Positions 9,153 through 18,633 of a stretch of 64,000 nt of DNA are shown here, piece after piece. The notes under the pieces were generated by a model. It was not told where the DNA came from. It did not search any database and saw nothing but the letters and a program-made list of their open reading frames with translations. Location of the stretch: positions 1 to 64,000 of the forward strand of contig CAIWCD010000034.1 of the NCBI GenBank assembly GCA_903911145.1. The letters are read 5' to 3'. A program made the position numbers and the translations under genes. The stretch's first letter is position 1. Each line of letters begins with the position of its first letter. The stretch is from an uncultured delta proteobacterium (GTDB lineage Bacteria > Myxococcota > Myxococcia > Myxococcales > 40CM-4-68-19).

Positions 9153-9404
9153 CCGACCAGACGATCGGGGGAGCCGACCAGACGATCGGGGGAGCCGACC
9201 AGACGATCGGGGGAGCCGACCACGCGATTGGGGGAGCCGACCACGCGATTGGGGGAGCCGACCACGCGATTGGGGGAGCCGACCACGCGGTTGGGAGAGC
9301 CGACCACGCGGTCGGGGGAGCCAACCACGCGGTCGGGGGAGCCGACCAGGCGGTCGGTGGAGCCACCCACACGGTCGGGGGAGCCGACCAGGCGGTCGGG
9401 GTGT
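9153..9404. repeat. Tandem array, 12 x 21 bp, hairpin-forming units
   Basis: Twelve contiguous 21-base units with consensus CCGACCacgcGgTCGGGGGAG and no spacers. Units 1-3 read CCGACCAGACGATCGGGGGAG, units 4-6 CCGACCACGCGATTGGGGGAG, and later units carry GGTCGG. Units 8, 10 and 12 form perfect 6-bp stems (CCGACC-N4-GGTCGG); unit 7 does so with one G-U pair; units 1-6 have one mismatch next to the loop. The period is a multiple of three, so several frames stay open, but the predicted proteins are simple heptad repeats. It lies in the 391-bp gap between the nucleotidyltransferase and the Fic remnant. Confidence 0.95.
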
Positions 9405-9490
9405 CACCTCGGCGGTCCTGCTGACGAAGGCGTCCATCTTGAGCGGCACCACTGCATCGGGTATCTTCGGGTATCTTTCCGGGTAGGCCG

Positions 9491-9927
9491 ATGCAGCCGC
9501 TGAAGTCGCTCACCATTACGCCAGAGCTGCTGCGCATCATCGCAGAGCTGGACGAGTTCAAGGGGCGCTGGCAGGCGCTTGGCTCACTCGCGCCTGATCG
9601 CCTTCTCTCTGGACTCGACGTCCGCTCCTTTCGCTCTCGCGATGAGCAGGAAGTCGCCGGTTACGCCGCAGCGATGGAGCTGGTGTTCTCCACTGCCGAC
9701 CATCTGACGCTGACCGAGAACCACCTCCAGGAGCTGCACGGCGTTCTCCGCTCGACGAAGAGCTTTTGCAGCTCGCTCGCGAGCATGGACGGCTGACGTT
9801 GGCTGCAGCGGTGAAGCTCACGCGTGGGAACCGCAACACGCTCAAGCTGCATCTTCGGCAGCTCGTTCAAGCAGGGCGCTTGAAGCTTCGCGGACAAGGG
9901 CCCGCGTCCTGGTACGAGCTGGTTTGA
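9491..9927 (+). pseudogene. Fic-family gene remnant (internal deletions plus frameshift)
   Basis: The 101-codon ORF starts like many Fic proteins (TPELLRIIAELDEFKGRW..LGSLAPDR) but then jumps to DVRSFRSRDEQEVAGYAAAMELVF...LTLTENHLQELHG, skipping the segment that in the family holds the inhibitory (S/T)xxxE(G/N) motif. From 9754 another frame continues DEELLQLAREHGRLTLAAAV...NRNTLKLHLRQLVQAGRLKLRGQG..WYELV to a TGA at 9925, the C-terminal winged helix of Fic proteins. The catalytic HPFxxGNGR motif and the whole core are absent. Three collinear family blocks in two frames make decay the simplest reading. Confidence 0.8.
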
Positions 9928-9936
9928 CCGCCTCGC

Positions 9937-10953
9937 CTACCTTCTCCCCAACTGCACCTGCGCCGCGGACCCAAGCGCCTTGCGATACCCCTCCGCTGCC
10001 TCCTCGAACGCCGCGCGCACGTCCTCGTTCAGCTCGGGATCCTTCAGCTCCTTCTCCGCCTGCGCGAGCGCCTCCTGGATCACCGCCTGCGCCTGCGTCT
10101 CGTCGCCCGCGGCCTGCAGGAGCCCCGCGAGATGTTCCACGTCGTCGGGCCGGAAGAACTCGTCGGTCTCCTTCGTGATCGTGCGCAGCCGCTGTGCCTG
10201 CTCGAGCGAGCCCGCGTTGTCTCCCGCGAGCTCCATCGCTTCGCTGCGCAGACGGGCCGCGCTCATCGGGTCGAGCTCCTGCTTCGCCTCGGCCTCCGCG
10301 AGCGCAGTCACTGCCTCGTTCGCGCGATGCGTGAGCGTGCGCAGCCGCGCCCAGAGCGCGTGAAACTGCGCCCAGTCGTCCTGGGCACCGTCGTCGTCAT
10401 CGCTCTCGTCGGTGTCGAAGAGGCGCGCGCTCGCCGCCCAGGCGAGAATCCCCTCGTCGATCGGCGTGCGGGTCGAGCCGTTCGAGCCGAGCTGGTGGCG
10501 GATCTCGCACAGCTCCACCGCGACCTCGAGCAGCTCGAGCACCGTCGCTTCATCGCCCTCGATCGGCTCGCCCGCATCCCGCGCGGTCTTCATCGCCGTC
10601 GTGTCGTGCGTGAGTCCGAGCAGCGCGTGCGTCAGCGCATCATCCGCCTCGCGCAGCCGTCCCGCCTCGCGCAGCACGCGGCCGAGGCCGATGTATGCGG
10701 CCGGCAGCTTCGGCTCCGAGGCGAGCACCGCGCGAAACGACGCTTCGGCCGCATCGAGATCGCCGAGCTCGGTCAGATAGATCTCGCCGAGCGCGCCGTG
10801 GGCCAGCGCCGCCGCGAGCCCGCCCTGCTTGGCGATGCGCCGCAGCACCTTGACCGCCTCCTGCGGATCGCTCTCGCGCAGGTCGTAGGCGGCGTGGCGG
10901 ATCTCCGCCAGCACGTCGGCGTCGATGTCGTTGTCGTCAATCTCGTCGGACAT
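9937..10953 (-). CDS. TPR-repeat protein
   Basis: 338 aa, no signal peptide, strongly acidic. TPR-like helical pairs are visible around residues 33-70 (ALGEIYLTELGDLDAAEASFRAVL) and 85-110 (AAYIGLGRVLREAGRLREADDALTHAL), with further helical repeats towards the C-terminus. A DESDDDDGAQDD acidic linker lies near the middle. It probably serves as a cytoplasmic interaction scaffold; the partner is unknown. It is divergent from the kdsB operon across about 110 bp. Confidence 0.75.
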   Translation of the reverse strand: MSDEIDDNDIDADVLAEIRHAAYDLRESDPQEAVKVLRRIAKQGGLAAALAHGALGEIYLTELGDLDAAEASFRAVLASEPKLPAAYIGLGRVLREAGRLREADDALTHALLGLTHDTTAMKTARDAGEPIEGDEATVLELLEVAVELCEIRHQLGSNGSTRTPIDEGILAWAASARLFDTDESDDDDGAQDDWAQFHALWARLRTLTHRANEAVTALAEAEAKQELDPMSAARLRSEAMELAGDNAGSLEQAQRLRTITKETDEFFRPDDVEHLAGLLQAAGDETQAQAVIQEALAQAEKELKDPELNEDVRAAFEEAAEGYRKALGSAAQVQLGRR

Positions 10954-11063
10954 CTGCCCAACTTACTGCATCGCGCGCGCTGGATCGCTGCAGATTCAGC
11001 TTCCCGCGGGCCACCGTCCAAGCGTCTTGCACCCGAGGGAGGTGGAGGGATAGAACGCGCGTA

Positions 11064-13609
<2,546 letters not shown>

Positions 13610-13620
13610 GGTGCCTGAAG

Positions 13621-14436
13621 ATGCGCGTTGGCTCAATTGAGATTGGTCCCGGCAGGCCGCTCGCGCTGATCGCGGGCCCGTGCGTGATCGAGGGCGAAGA
13701 GTTCGCGATGCGGCATGCAGAGCGGCTGCGCGCGATCGCGGCCCGCCACGGATTGCCGCTGATCTTCAAGTCGAGCTTCGACAAGGCCAATCGTACATCG
13801 GGCAAGAGCTATCGCGGGCCGGGCATTGACGAAGGTTTGCGCATCCTCGCGCGCGTGAAGCGGGAGCTGTCTCTTCCTGTGCTCACCGATGTGCACGACG
13901 AGCGCCAGGTCGCGCCAGCAGCGGCTGTCGTCGATGTGCTGCAGATCCCCGCGTTCCTCTGCCGGCAGACCGATCTGCTCCTCGCGGCGGGCGCGAGCGG
14001 CTGCGCGGTGAACGTGAAGAAGGGCCAGTTCCTCGCGCCGGCCGAGATGAAGAACGCCGTCGCGAAGCTCGCCGAGGGTGGCTGCAGCAACGTGCTCATC
14101 ACCGAGCGCGGCAGCTCGTTCGGCTACAACAACCTCGTCGTCGATATGCGCGGCCTCGTCGAGATGCGCGCGTTCGCTCCGGTCTGCTTCGATGCGACGC
14201 ACAGCGTGCAGCGGCCCGGCGCAGGCGCTGGGGGCACGACCACGGGCGGAGATCGGACACTCGCTCCGCCTCTCGCGAGAGCTGCCTGCGCGGTGGGCAT
14301 CGATGCGCTCTTCTGCGAGGTGCACGAGTCGCCGGAGACGGCGAAGAGCGATGGTCCCAACTCGCTCACCTTCGAGATGTGGGACCAGCTCCTTTCTGAC
14401 GTGACGAAGATTCGCGCTGCGCTCTCGCATGGCTAG
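13621..14436 (+). CDS. kdsA: 3-deoxy-8-phosphooctulonate synthase
   Basis: 271 aa. Condenses PEP with arabinose-5-phosphate to KDO-8-phosphate. Seen: IAGPCVIEGEEFAMRHAE, FKSSFDKANRTSGKSYRGPG, QIPAFLCRQTDLL, NVKKGQFLAP, FDATHSVQRPG and SDGPNSL, the full KdsA signature set. The ORF track shows it fused to a long antisense-like extension from 12694; the ATG at 13621, 11 bases after the pyrG stop, is the real start. It overlaps kdsC by eight bases. Confidence 0.96.
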   Translation: MRVGSIEIGPGRPLALIAGPCVIEGEEFAMRHAERLRAIAARHGLPLIFKSSFDKANRTSGKSYRGPGIDEGLRILARVKRELSLPVLTDVHDERQVAPAAAVVDVLQIPAFLCRQTDLLLAAGASGCAVNVKKGQFLAPAEMKNAVAKLAEGGCSNVLITERGSSFGYNNLVVDMRGLVEMRAFAPVCFDATHSVQRPGAGAGGTTTGGDRTLAPPLARAACAVGIDALFCEVHESPETAKSDGPNSLTFEMWDQLLSDVTKIRAALSHG

Positions 14437-15043
14437 CCGACGTCAAGACGCGCGTTCGCGCGCGCCAGCGAAGAAGACACGATCGCGCGCAAAGCCGCTC
14501 CAGAAGCGGACGCGCGCGATTCTGGAGATCGCGAAGATCAAGCTGCTCGTGCTCGATGTCGACGGCACGCTCACCGACGGGCGCCTCTACTATGGAGCCG
14601 AGGGCGAGGCGTTCAAGGCGTTCGACGTGCGCGACGGCCACGGGCTGCGTCTGCTGCGCATCTGCGCAAACGTGCGGCTCGCAGTGCTCACGGGTCGGCG
14701 CGCCGATCTGATTCGCGTGCGGTGCAAAGAACTCGGCATCGAGCGCATCGTCGAGAAGTCGCGCGCGAAGGGCGAGGCGATCGCGGCGCTCTGCGCGGAG
14801 ATGGGCGTCTCTCTCGAAGCGACCTGCTTCATGGGCGACGACGTGAATGATCTTCCGGCGCTCGCCCGCGTCGGCCTCGCCGCCTGCCCGGCCGATGCTG
14901 CGCCGGAGGTGCGCGCGGTCTGCTCGTTCATCGCGCGCGCAAACGGTGGTCGCGGAGCCGTGCGCGAGCTGTGCGAGGCGATCTTGCGCGCGACGGTGGG
15001 CTGGCCTCCGCGCGAACCGCCCGAGAGCGCGTTCGCGACATGA
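14429..15043 (+). CDS. kdsC: 3-deoxy-manno-octulosonate-8-phosphatase (HAD superfamily)
   Basis: 204 aa. Removes the phosphate from KDO-8-P. HAD motif I LDVDGTLTDG (nucleophile Asp), motif II LTGR, lysine in VEKSRAKGEAI and motif III GDDVNDLPAL are all present without a cap domain, as in KdsC/YrbI. The first 35 residues are a basic Arg/Lys/Ala-rich extension not usual in the family. It overlaps kdsA upstream and the acyltransferase downstream (ATGA). Confidence 0.93.
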   Translation: MASRRQDARSRAPAKKTRSRAKPLQKRTRAILEIAKIKLLVLDVDGTLTDGRLYYGAEGEAFKAFDVRDGHGLRLLRICANVRLAVLTGRRADLIRVRCKELGIERIVEKSRAKGEAIAALCAEMGVSLEATCFMGDDVNDLPALARVGLAACPADAAPEVRAVCSFIARANGGRGAVRELCEAILRATVGWPPREPPESAFAT

Positions 15044-15996
15044 GTCGGGTTCCGCTCTTCAAGCGTTTCCGCCGAGAGCTGCGCGTGCGGGTGCTGCTGC
15101 TCGCGTTGCCGCTGCTTCGCCTTCTACCGATCGCGCTCGCGACCGCTCTGGGCGCGGCTGTGGGAGCGTTCGCCTATTGGGTCGTCGGGCGCGAACGACG
15201 GCTTGCGCTGGCCCATCTCGCGCTCGCGTTTCCCGAGAGGAGCGAGCGTGAACTGCGCGCGATCGCGCTCGGCTGCTTTCGCAACCTCGGCAGGGCCGCG
15301 CTCGAACTCGCCGTGATCGATCAGCTCCAGCCTCGTCTCGCGGAGCACGTGCTGTTCGGCGACAACGAACGGACGCTCTTGAAGGTGGCGCACGCAGAGG
15401 GCCACGGCGTCCTCTTCGCGAGTTGTCATCTCGGAAACTGGGAGCTGCTCGCACGCCGGATCGCACTCGAGGGATATGCGTGCGGCACCGTGGCGCGAGA
15501 AGCGCAGGACCCGCGCCTGACGCGAATTCTCGAGGAGGCGCGCAGCCGCGTCGGGCTCACGACGCTCTGGCGAGGACAGCCGGGCGTTGCGCGCGAGATG
15601 CTGCGATTGCTGCGCGCGGGCGGATTTCTCGGGCTGCTCATCGATCAGGACACGGACGTGCAGGGCTTCTTCGTCCCGTTCTTCGGACGCCTCGCGCACA
15701 CGCCGCGCGCCGTCGGTGACCTCGCGGTGCGGACGGGGGCGCCCGTGCTGCTCGGCTGCATCCATCGCGAAGGGGCGCGCCATCGCGTTGGCCTTCAGCG
15801 GATCGCAGTTCCTTCGACGGGCGATCGCGAGGCCGATGCTCGCGCGGTGACGGCCTCGGTCACCGCTGCGATCGAGGTCGAGATTCGAGCGCGACCCGAC
15901 GAGTGGGTCTGGATGCACCGTCGTTGGCGGACGCAGCCACCCGACGAATCGCGTGGCAGCGCAATTGCTTCCGAGCTCGACGAGGGCAAGAAATAA
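15040..15996 (+). CDS. lpxL: Lipid A biosynthesis lauroyl/myristoyl-type acyltransferase (LpxL/HtrB family)
   Basis: 318 aa. An N-terminal hydrophobic anchor (VLLLALPLLRLLPIALATALGAAVGAFAYWVVG) is followed by the acyltransferase core with HX4E catalytic motif in SCHLGNWELLA, plus LIDQDTDVQGFFVPFFGR and WVWMHRRW near the end, all LpxL features. It adds a secondary acyl chain to KDO-lipid A at the inner membrane. ATG 15040 overlaps the kdsC TGA; the ORF track start at 14971 would lie inside kdsC. The precise acyl position (LpxL versus LpxM) cannot be read from sequence. Confidence 0.88.
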   Translation: MSRVPLFKRFRRELRVRVLLLALPLLRLLPIALATALGAAVGAFAYWVVGRERRLALAHLALAFPERSERELRAIALGCFRNLGRAALELAVIDQLQPRLAEHVLFGDNERTLLKVAHAEGHGVLFASCHLGNWELLARRIALEGYACGTVAREAQDPRLTRILEEARSRVGLTTLWRGQPGVAREMLRLLRAGGFLGLLIDQDTDVQGFFVPFFGRLAHTPRAVGDLAVRTGAPVLLGCIHREGARHRVGLQRIAVPSTGDREADARAVTASVTAAIEVEIRARPDEWVWMHRRWRTQPPDESRGSAIASELDEGKK

Positions 15997-16156
15997 GCCG
16001 CGGAGAGCAACTCGATCCGACGATCACTCCACCTCGTCAACCCAGCAGGACCGCGACATTCGCTGGCCCTTTTTTCCAACGGCGACGCGGTGTTGATTCT
16101 CATTCTCTCACGGGATTGCCGTCGACAGTGCTGGGCGCGGGTGTTACCGTCTGCAA

Positions 16157-16771
16157 ATGCGGCGCCACTCTAAACGCGCACTTCTCGCCGCTGCGGTGGT
16201 TGCATGCGCGGGGTGCACGACGAGTGGCAGGCAGCCCAGCAGCGCAGCACGGCACGCAAGTTCGATCGCGGCAGCCGACGCGGGTGTGGCGGCCGCAGAC
16301 CTCGTTCTTCGCGACGCGCAGCTCGTTCGGCTCTCGCTCGGAAAGACCATCGCAGTCGCGCGTGCGGATGAGCTGCTCTATCGCCGCGCGGGTGGGCAAT
16401 TCGAGGCGCGCAACGTTCGGGCGACGCTGCTGCCGGGACCGCAGGCGCATGCACTCGAGTCGTTCGGTGCCGTCGAAGTGAAGGCGGAACTTCTGGTTGG
16501 CGAGGAGTTGCAGGATGGTGCGCACACGACGGCGATCACCCGCGGTGAAGGGGGCGTCTCGGCGCGGGCTGCGCGCGGCGATTGGGCGCACGGCGAAAGC
16601 GTCGTGTGGAACGGAAAGAGCGGATTGCTGGTGAGCGATGCGCCGGTGACGCTCTCAGGGCCGAACTACTCGATGCGCGGCGGCTCGCTCAAGGCCAGCG
16701 CGGACGGGCAGCAGTTCGAGTTGGGTCACGGCGCGCAGGGAACGCTCTCTCGCTCGCAGGGCACGCGATGA
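16157..16771 (+). CDS. lptC: LptC-like LPS transport lipoprotein
   Basis: 204 aa. The N-terminus MRRHSKRALLAAAVVACAGC is a short signal with lipobox-like AGC, so it is probably lipid-anchored rather than held by a transmembrane helix as in E. coli LptC. The rest is beta-rich with VSARAARGDWAHG...VWNGKSGLLVSDAPVTLSGPNYSMRGGSLKA, matching the late beta-strands of the LptC/LptA jellyroll. The assignment relies on position directly before lptA (ATGA overlap) and lptB. It follows a 160-bp gap after lpxL. Confidence 0.75.
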   Translation: MRRHSKRALLAAAVVACAGCTTSGRQPSSAARHASSIAAADAGVAAADLVLRDAQLVRLSLGKTIAVARADELLYRRAGGQFEARNVRATLLPGPQAHALESFGAVEVKAELLVGEELQDGAHTTAITRGEGGVSARAARGDWAHGESVVWNGKSGLLVSDAPVTLSGPNYSMRGGSLKASADGQQFELGHGAQGTLSRSQGTR

Positions 16772-17859
16772 TCGCGCTCGTCGCTGCCTTCGCTCCGCTC
16801 TTCGCCGCGCCCGCGGTGGGCACTGCGCACAAGGCGACGACGCTCCAGACCGCGCCCAGTGCGGTCGCGAGCAGTGCCGGACCTATCGAGTGGCACGCCG
16901 ACAAGATGCGCATGGAGTCGCGCGCGCATCACGTCTTCCTCGACGGAGACGTCCACATTTCGCGCGCCGGGTTGCTCATCCTCGGGGAGCGCGCGGTCGC
17001 GGATCTGGTCGCGCAGGAGGCCGCTCCCGCGCAGTCCGCGACGGGTGCGGCCGCGAAGAAGACGAGGCCCGATCCGGTTGCGATTCCCGGTCTGGGAGAG
17101 CAGGTGCAGCGCTTCGTCATCGATGGCGCGGTGCACGTCGAGAAAGGCGCCCGGCGCGCCGATGGTGATCACGCGGTCTACGACGCGCCTGCGCAGACGC
17201 TCACTCTGTCTGGGGCCGCGCGCAAGAGTGCCGAGCTTCCCGAGGGAAGTCCGCAGCCCGTGCTGCGCGACGAGAAGGAGACGCTCTCGGGCGAGACGAT
17301 CCTCATGCATCTCGACAGCGACGAGGTCGAGGTCGCACAGCCGCACCTGACGCTGCTGCGCTCGCAGGCTCCTGGCGCGGCCGGGAGCGCGCCTGCGGTG
17401 CCCGCGCGCGTGGAAGCGCGAACTCTGCTGATCGATCAAGAGAAGCACGTGATGCGTTTTCGCGACCAGGTCGTGCTTCATCGCGGCGACCTGACCGTCA
17501 CGGGTCCGCGGATGATTGCGCGCTCGAGCGGGGACGGCGAAATCGACGTGCTCGAGATGAACGGCGGCGTGCAGCTTCGTCGCGGGGAGCGACGCGCGAC
17601 GGGCAGGAACGCCGTCTACGACGCGAAGAAGCGCACGGTGGTGCTCACGGGGGAGCCGCGACTCTACGATCGCGGTGATGAGATGACCGCAGAGCGGATC
17701 GAGATGTCTCTCGACACGGACGAGGTCTGGGGCGACCGCGTTCACGCGCACATGCACGCCGACGCGCACCAGGGCGAGACGATGCCTGCGCCCAAAGCGG
17801 GCACGGCGGGCGCGAACGCAAAGGGCACGACGCCGACCTCGAGCGGAGGCGCGAAATGA
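16768..17859 (+). CDS. lptA: LptA-like periplasmic LPS bridge protein (OstA domain), extended
   Basis: 363 aa, about twice the E. coli LptA. After a signal-like N-terminus (MIALVAAFAPLFAAPAVG) there are repeated OstA-type beta segments: IEWHADKMRMESRAHHVFLDGDVHIS near residue 35, RADGDHAVYDAPAQTLTLSG near 135, and RATGRNAVYDAKKRTVVLTGEPRLYDRGDEMTAERIEMSLDTDEV near 280. It likely contains two jellyroll units and so a longer bridge. A charged AAKKTRPDP insert lies near residue 95. ATGA overlaps join it to lptC and lptB. The ORF-track start at 16582 would be inside lptC. Confidence 0.85.
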   Translation: MIALVAAFAPLFAAPAVGTAHKATTLQTAPSAVASSAGPIEWHADKMRMESRAHHVFLDGDVHISRAGLLILGERAVADLVAQEAAPAQSATGAAAKKTRPDPVAIPGLGEQVQRFVIDGAVHVEKGARRADGDHAVYDAPAQTLTLSGAARKSAELPEGSPQPVLRDEKETLSGETILMHLDSDEVEVAQPHLTLLRSQAPGAAGSAPAVPARVEARTLLIDQEKHVMRFRDQVVLHRGDLTVTGPRMIARSSGDGEIDVLEMNGGVQLRRGERRATGRNAVYDAKKRTVVLTGEPRLYDRGDEMTAERIEMSLDTDEVWGDRVHAHMHADAHQGETMPAPKAGTAGANAKGTTPTSSGGAK

Positions 17860-18620
17860 GCGGGGCCGCACCAGGCGCGGGCGGGAGCGAGATCCGTCTC
17901 TCTGCGCGTGGTCTCTGCAAGAGCTACCGCGGCCGCAAAGTTGTCGACGAAGTCTCATTTGACGTGCGGCCCGGTGAGGTCGTCGGGCTGCTCGGTCCCA
18001 ACGGCGCGGGCAAGACGACGAGCTTTCGCTGCGTGGTGGGCCTGATCGATCCCGATGGCGGACAGGTGCTGCTCGGTGATCGCGATCTGTCGGGATTGCC
18101 GCTCTACGCGCGCGCACGACTGGGCCTTGCGTATCTGCCTCAGGAGGCGTCGATCTTTCGCGCGCTCACGGTGCGCGAGAATCTGCTCCTCGTCCTCGAG
18201 ACCGTGGGCGGCGATCTCTCGCGTGCGCAGCGAGAGGCGCGGGTCGCCGAGCAGCTCGCTGAGTTTGGCCTCGCGCATCTTGCGAACGCGCGCGGCGAAA
18301 CTCTGTCCGGAGGCGAGCGGCGGCGCACCGAGATTGCGCGCCTGCTCGTCTGCAAACCGCAGTTTCTCCTCTTCGACGAGCCGTTCGCGGGCGTCGATCC
18401 GATCGCCGTGGGCGAGCTGCAGAAGCTGATCTCCCGTCTGCGCGAACGCGGACTGGGCATTCTCATCACCGACCACGCCGTGCGCGAAACGCTCTCTTCC
18501 TGCGACCGCGCGGTGCTTCTCTTCGAGGGAAAACTCCTCGTCGCAGGGACTCCTTCGGAGATCGCTGCATCCGATCGCGCGCGCGCTTTGTATCTGGGCG
18601 AACGCTTCAAGTTAGAGTGA
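17856..18620 (+). CDS. lptB: LPS export ABC transporter ATP-binding protein
   Basis: 254 aa. ABC ATPase driving LPS extraction from the inner membrane with LptFG (not in this window). Walker A GPNGAGKTT, Q-loop YLPQE, signature LSGGERRR, Walker B FLLFDEPFAGVDP and switch ITDHAVRE are intact; EASIFRALTV is characteristic of LptB. ATGA overlap with lptA; rpoN follows 13 bases later, the arrangement found in many proteobacteria. Confidence 0.96.
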   Translation: MSGAAPGAGGSEIRLSARGLCKSYRGRKVVDEVSFDVRPGEVVGLLGPNGAGKTTSFRCVVGLIDPDGGQVLLGDRDLSGLPLYARARLGLAYLPQEASIFRALTVRENLLLVLETVGGDLSRAQREARVAEQLAEFGLAHLANARGETLSGGERRRTEIARLLVCKPQFLLFDEPFAGVDPIAVGELQKLISRLRERGLGILITDHAVRETLSSCDRAVLLFEGKLLVAGTPSEIAASDRARALYLGERFKLE

Positions 18621-18633
18621 GGAAGGCAACATC

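Noticed and set aside
9153-9404. CRISPR array
   Set aside because: Units are contiguous 21-mers with no variable spacers and no cas genes in the window.
8380-9404. Type III (ToxIN-like) toxin-RNA antitoxin system
   Set aside because: Type III arrays precede a ToxN/CptN endoribonuclease; here the array follows an AbiEii nucleotidyltransferase and the next gene is a Fic remnant. An RNA role stays open but not this class.
9142-9486. Repeat proteins (e.g. RPDDRGS heptads) from the 21-bp array
   Set aside because: The period is divisible by three so several frames on both strands stay open automatically; no start signal and no family match.
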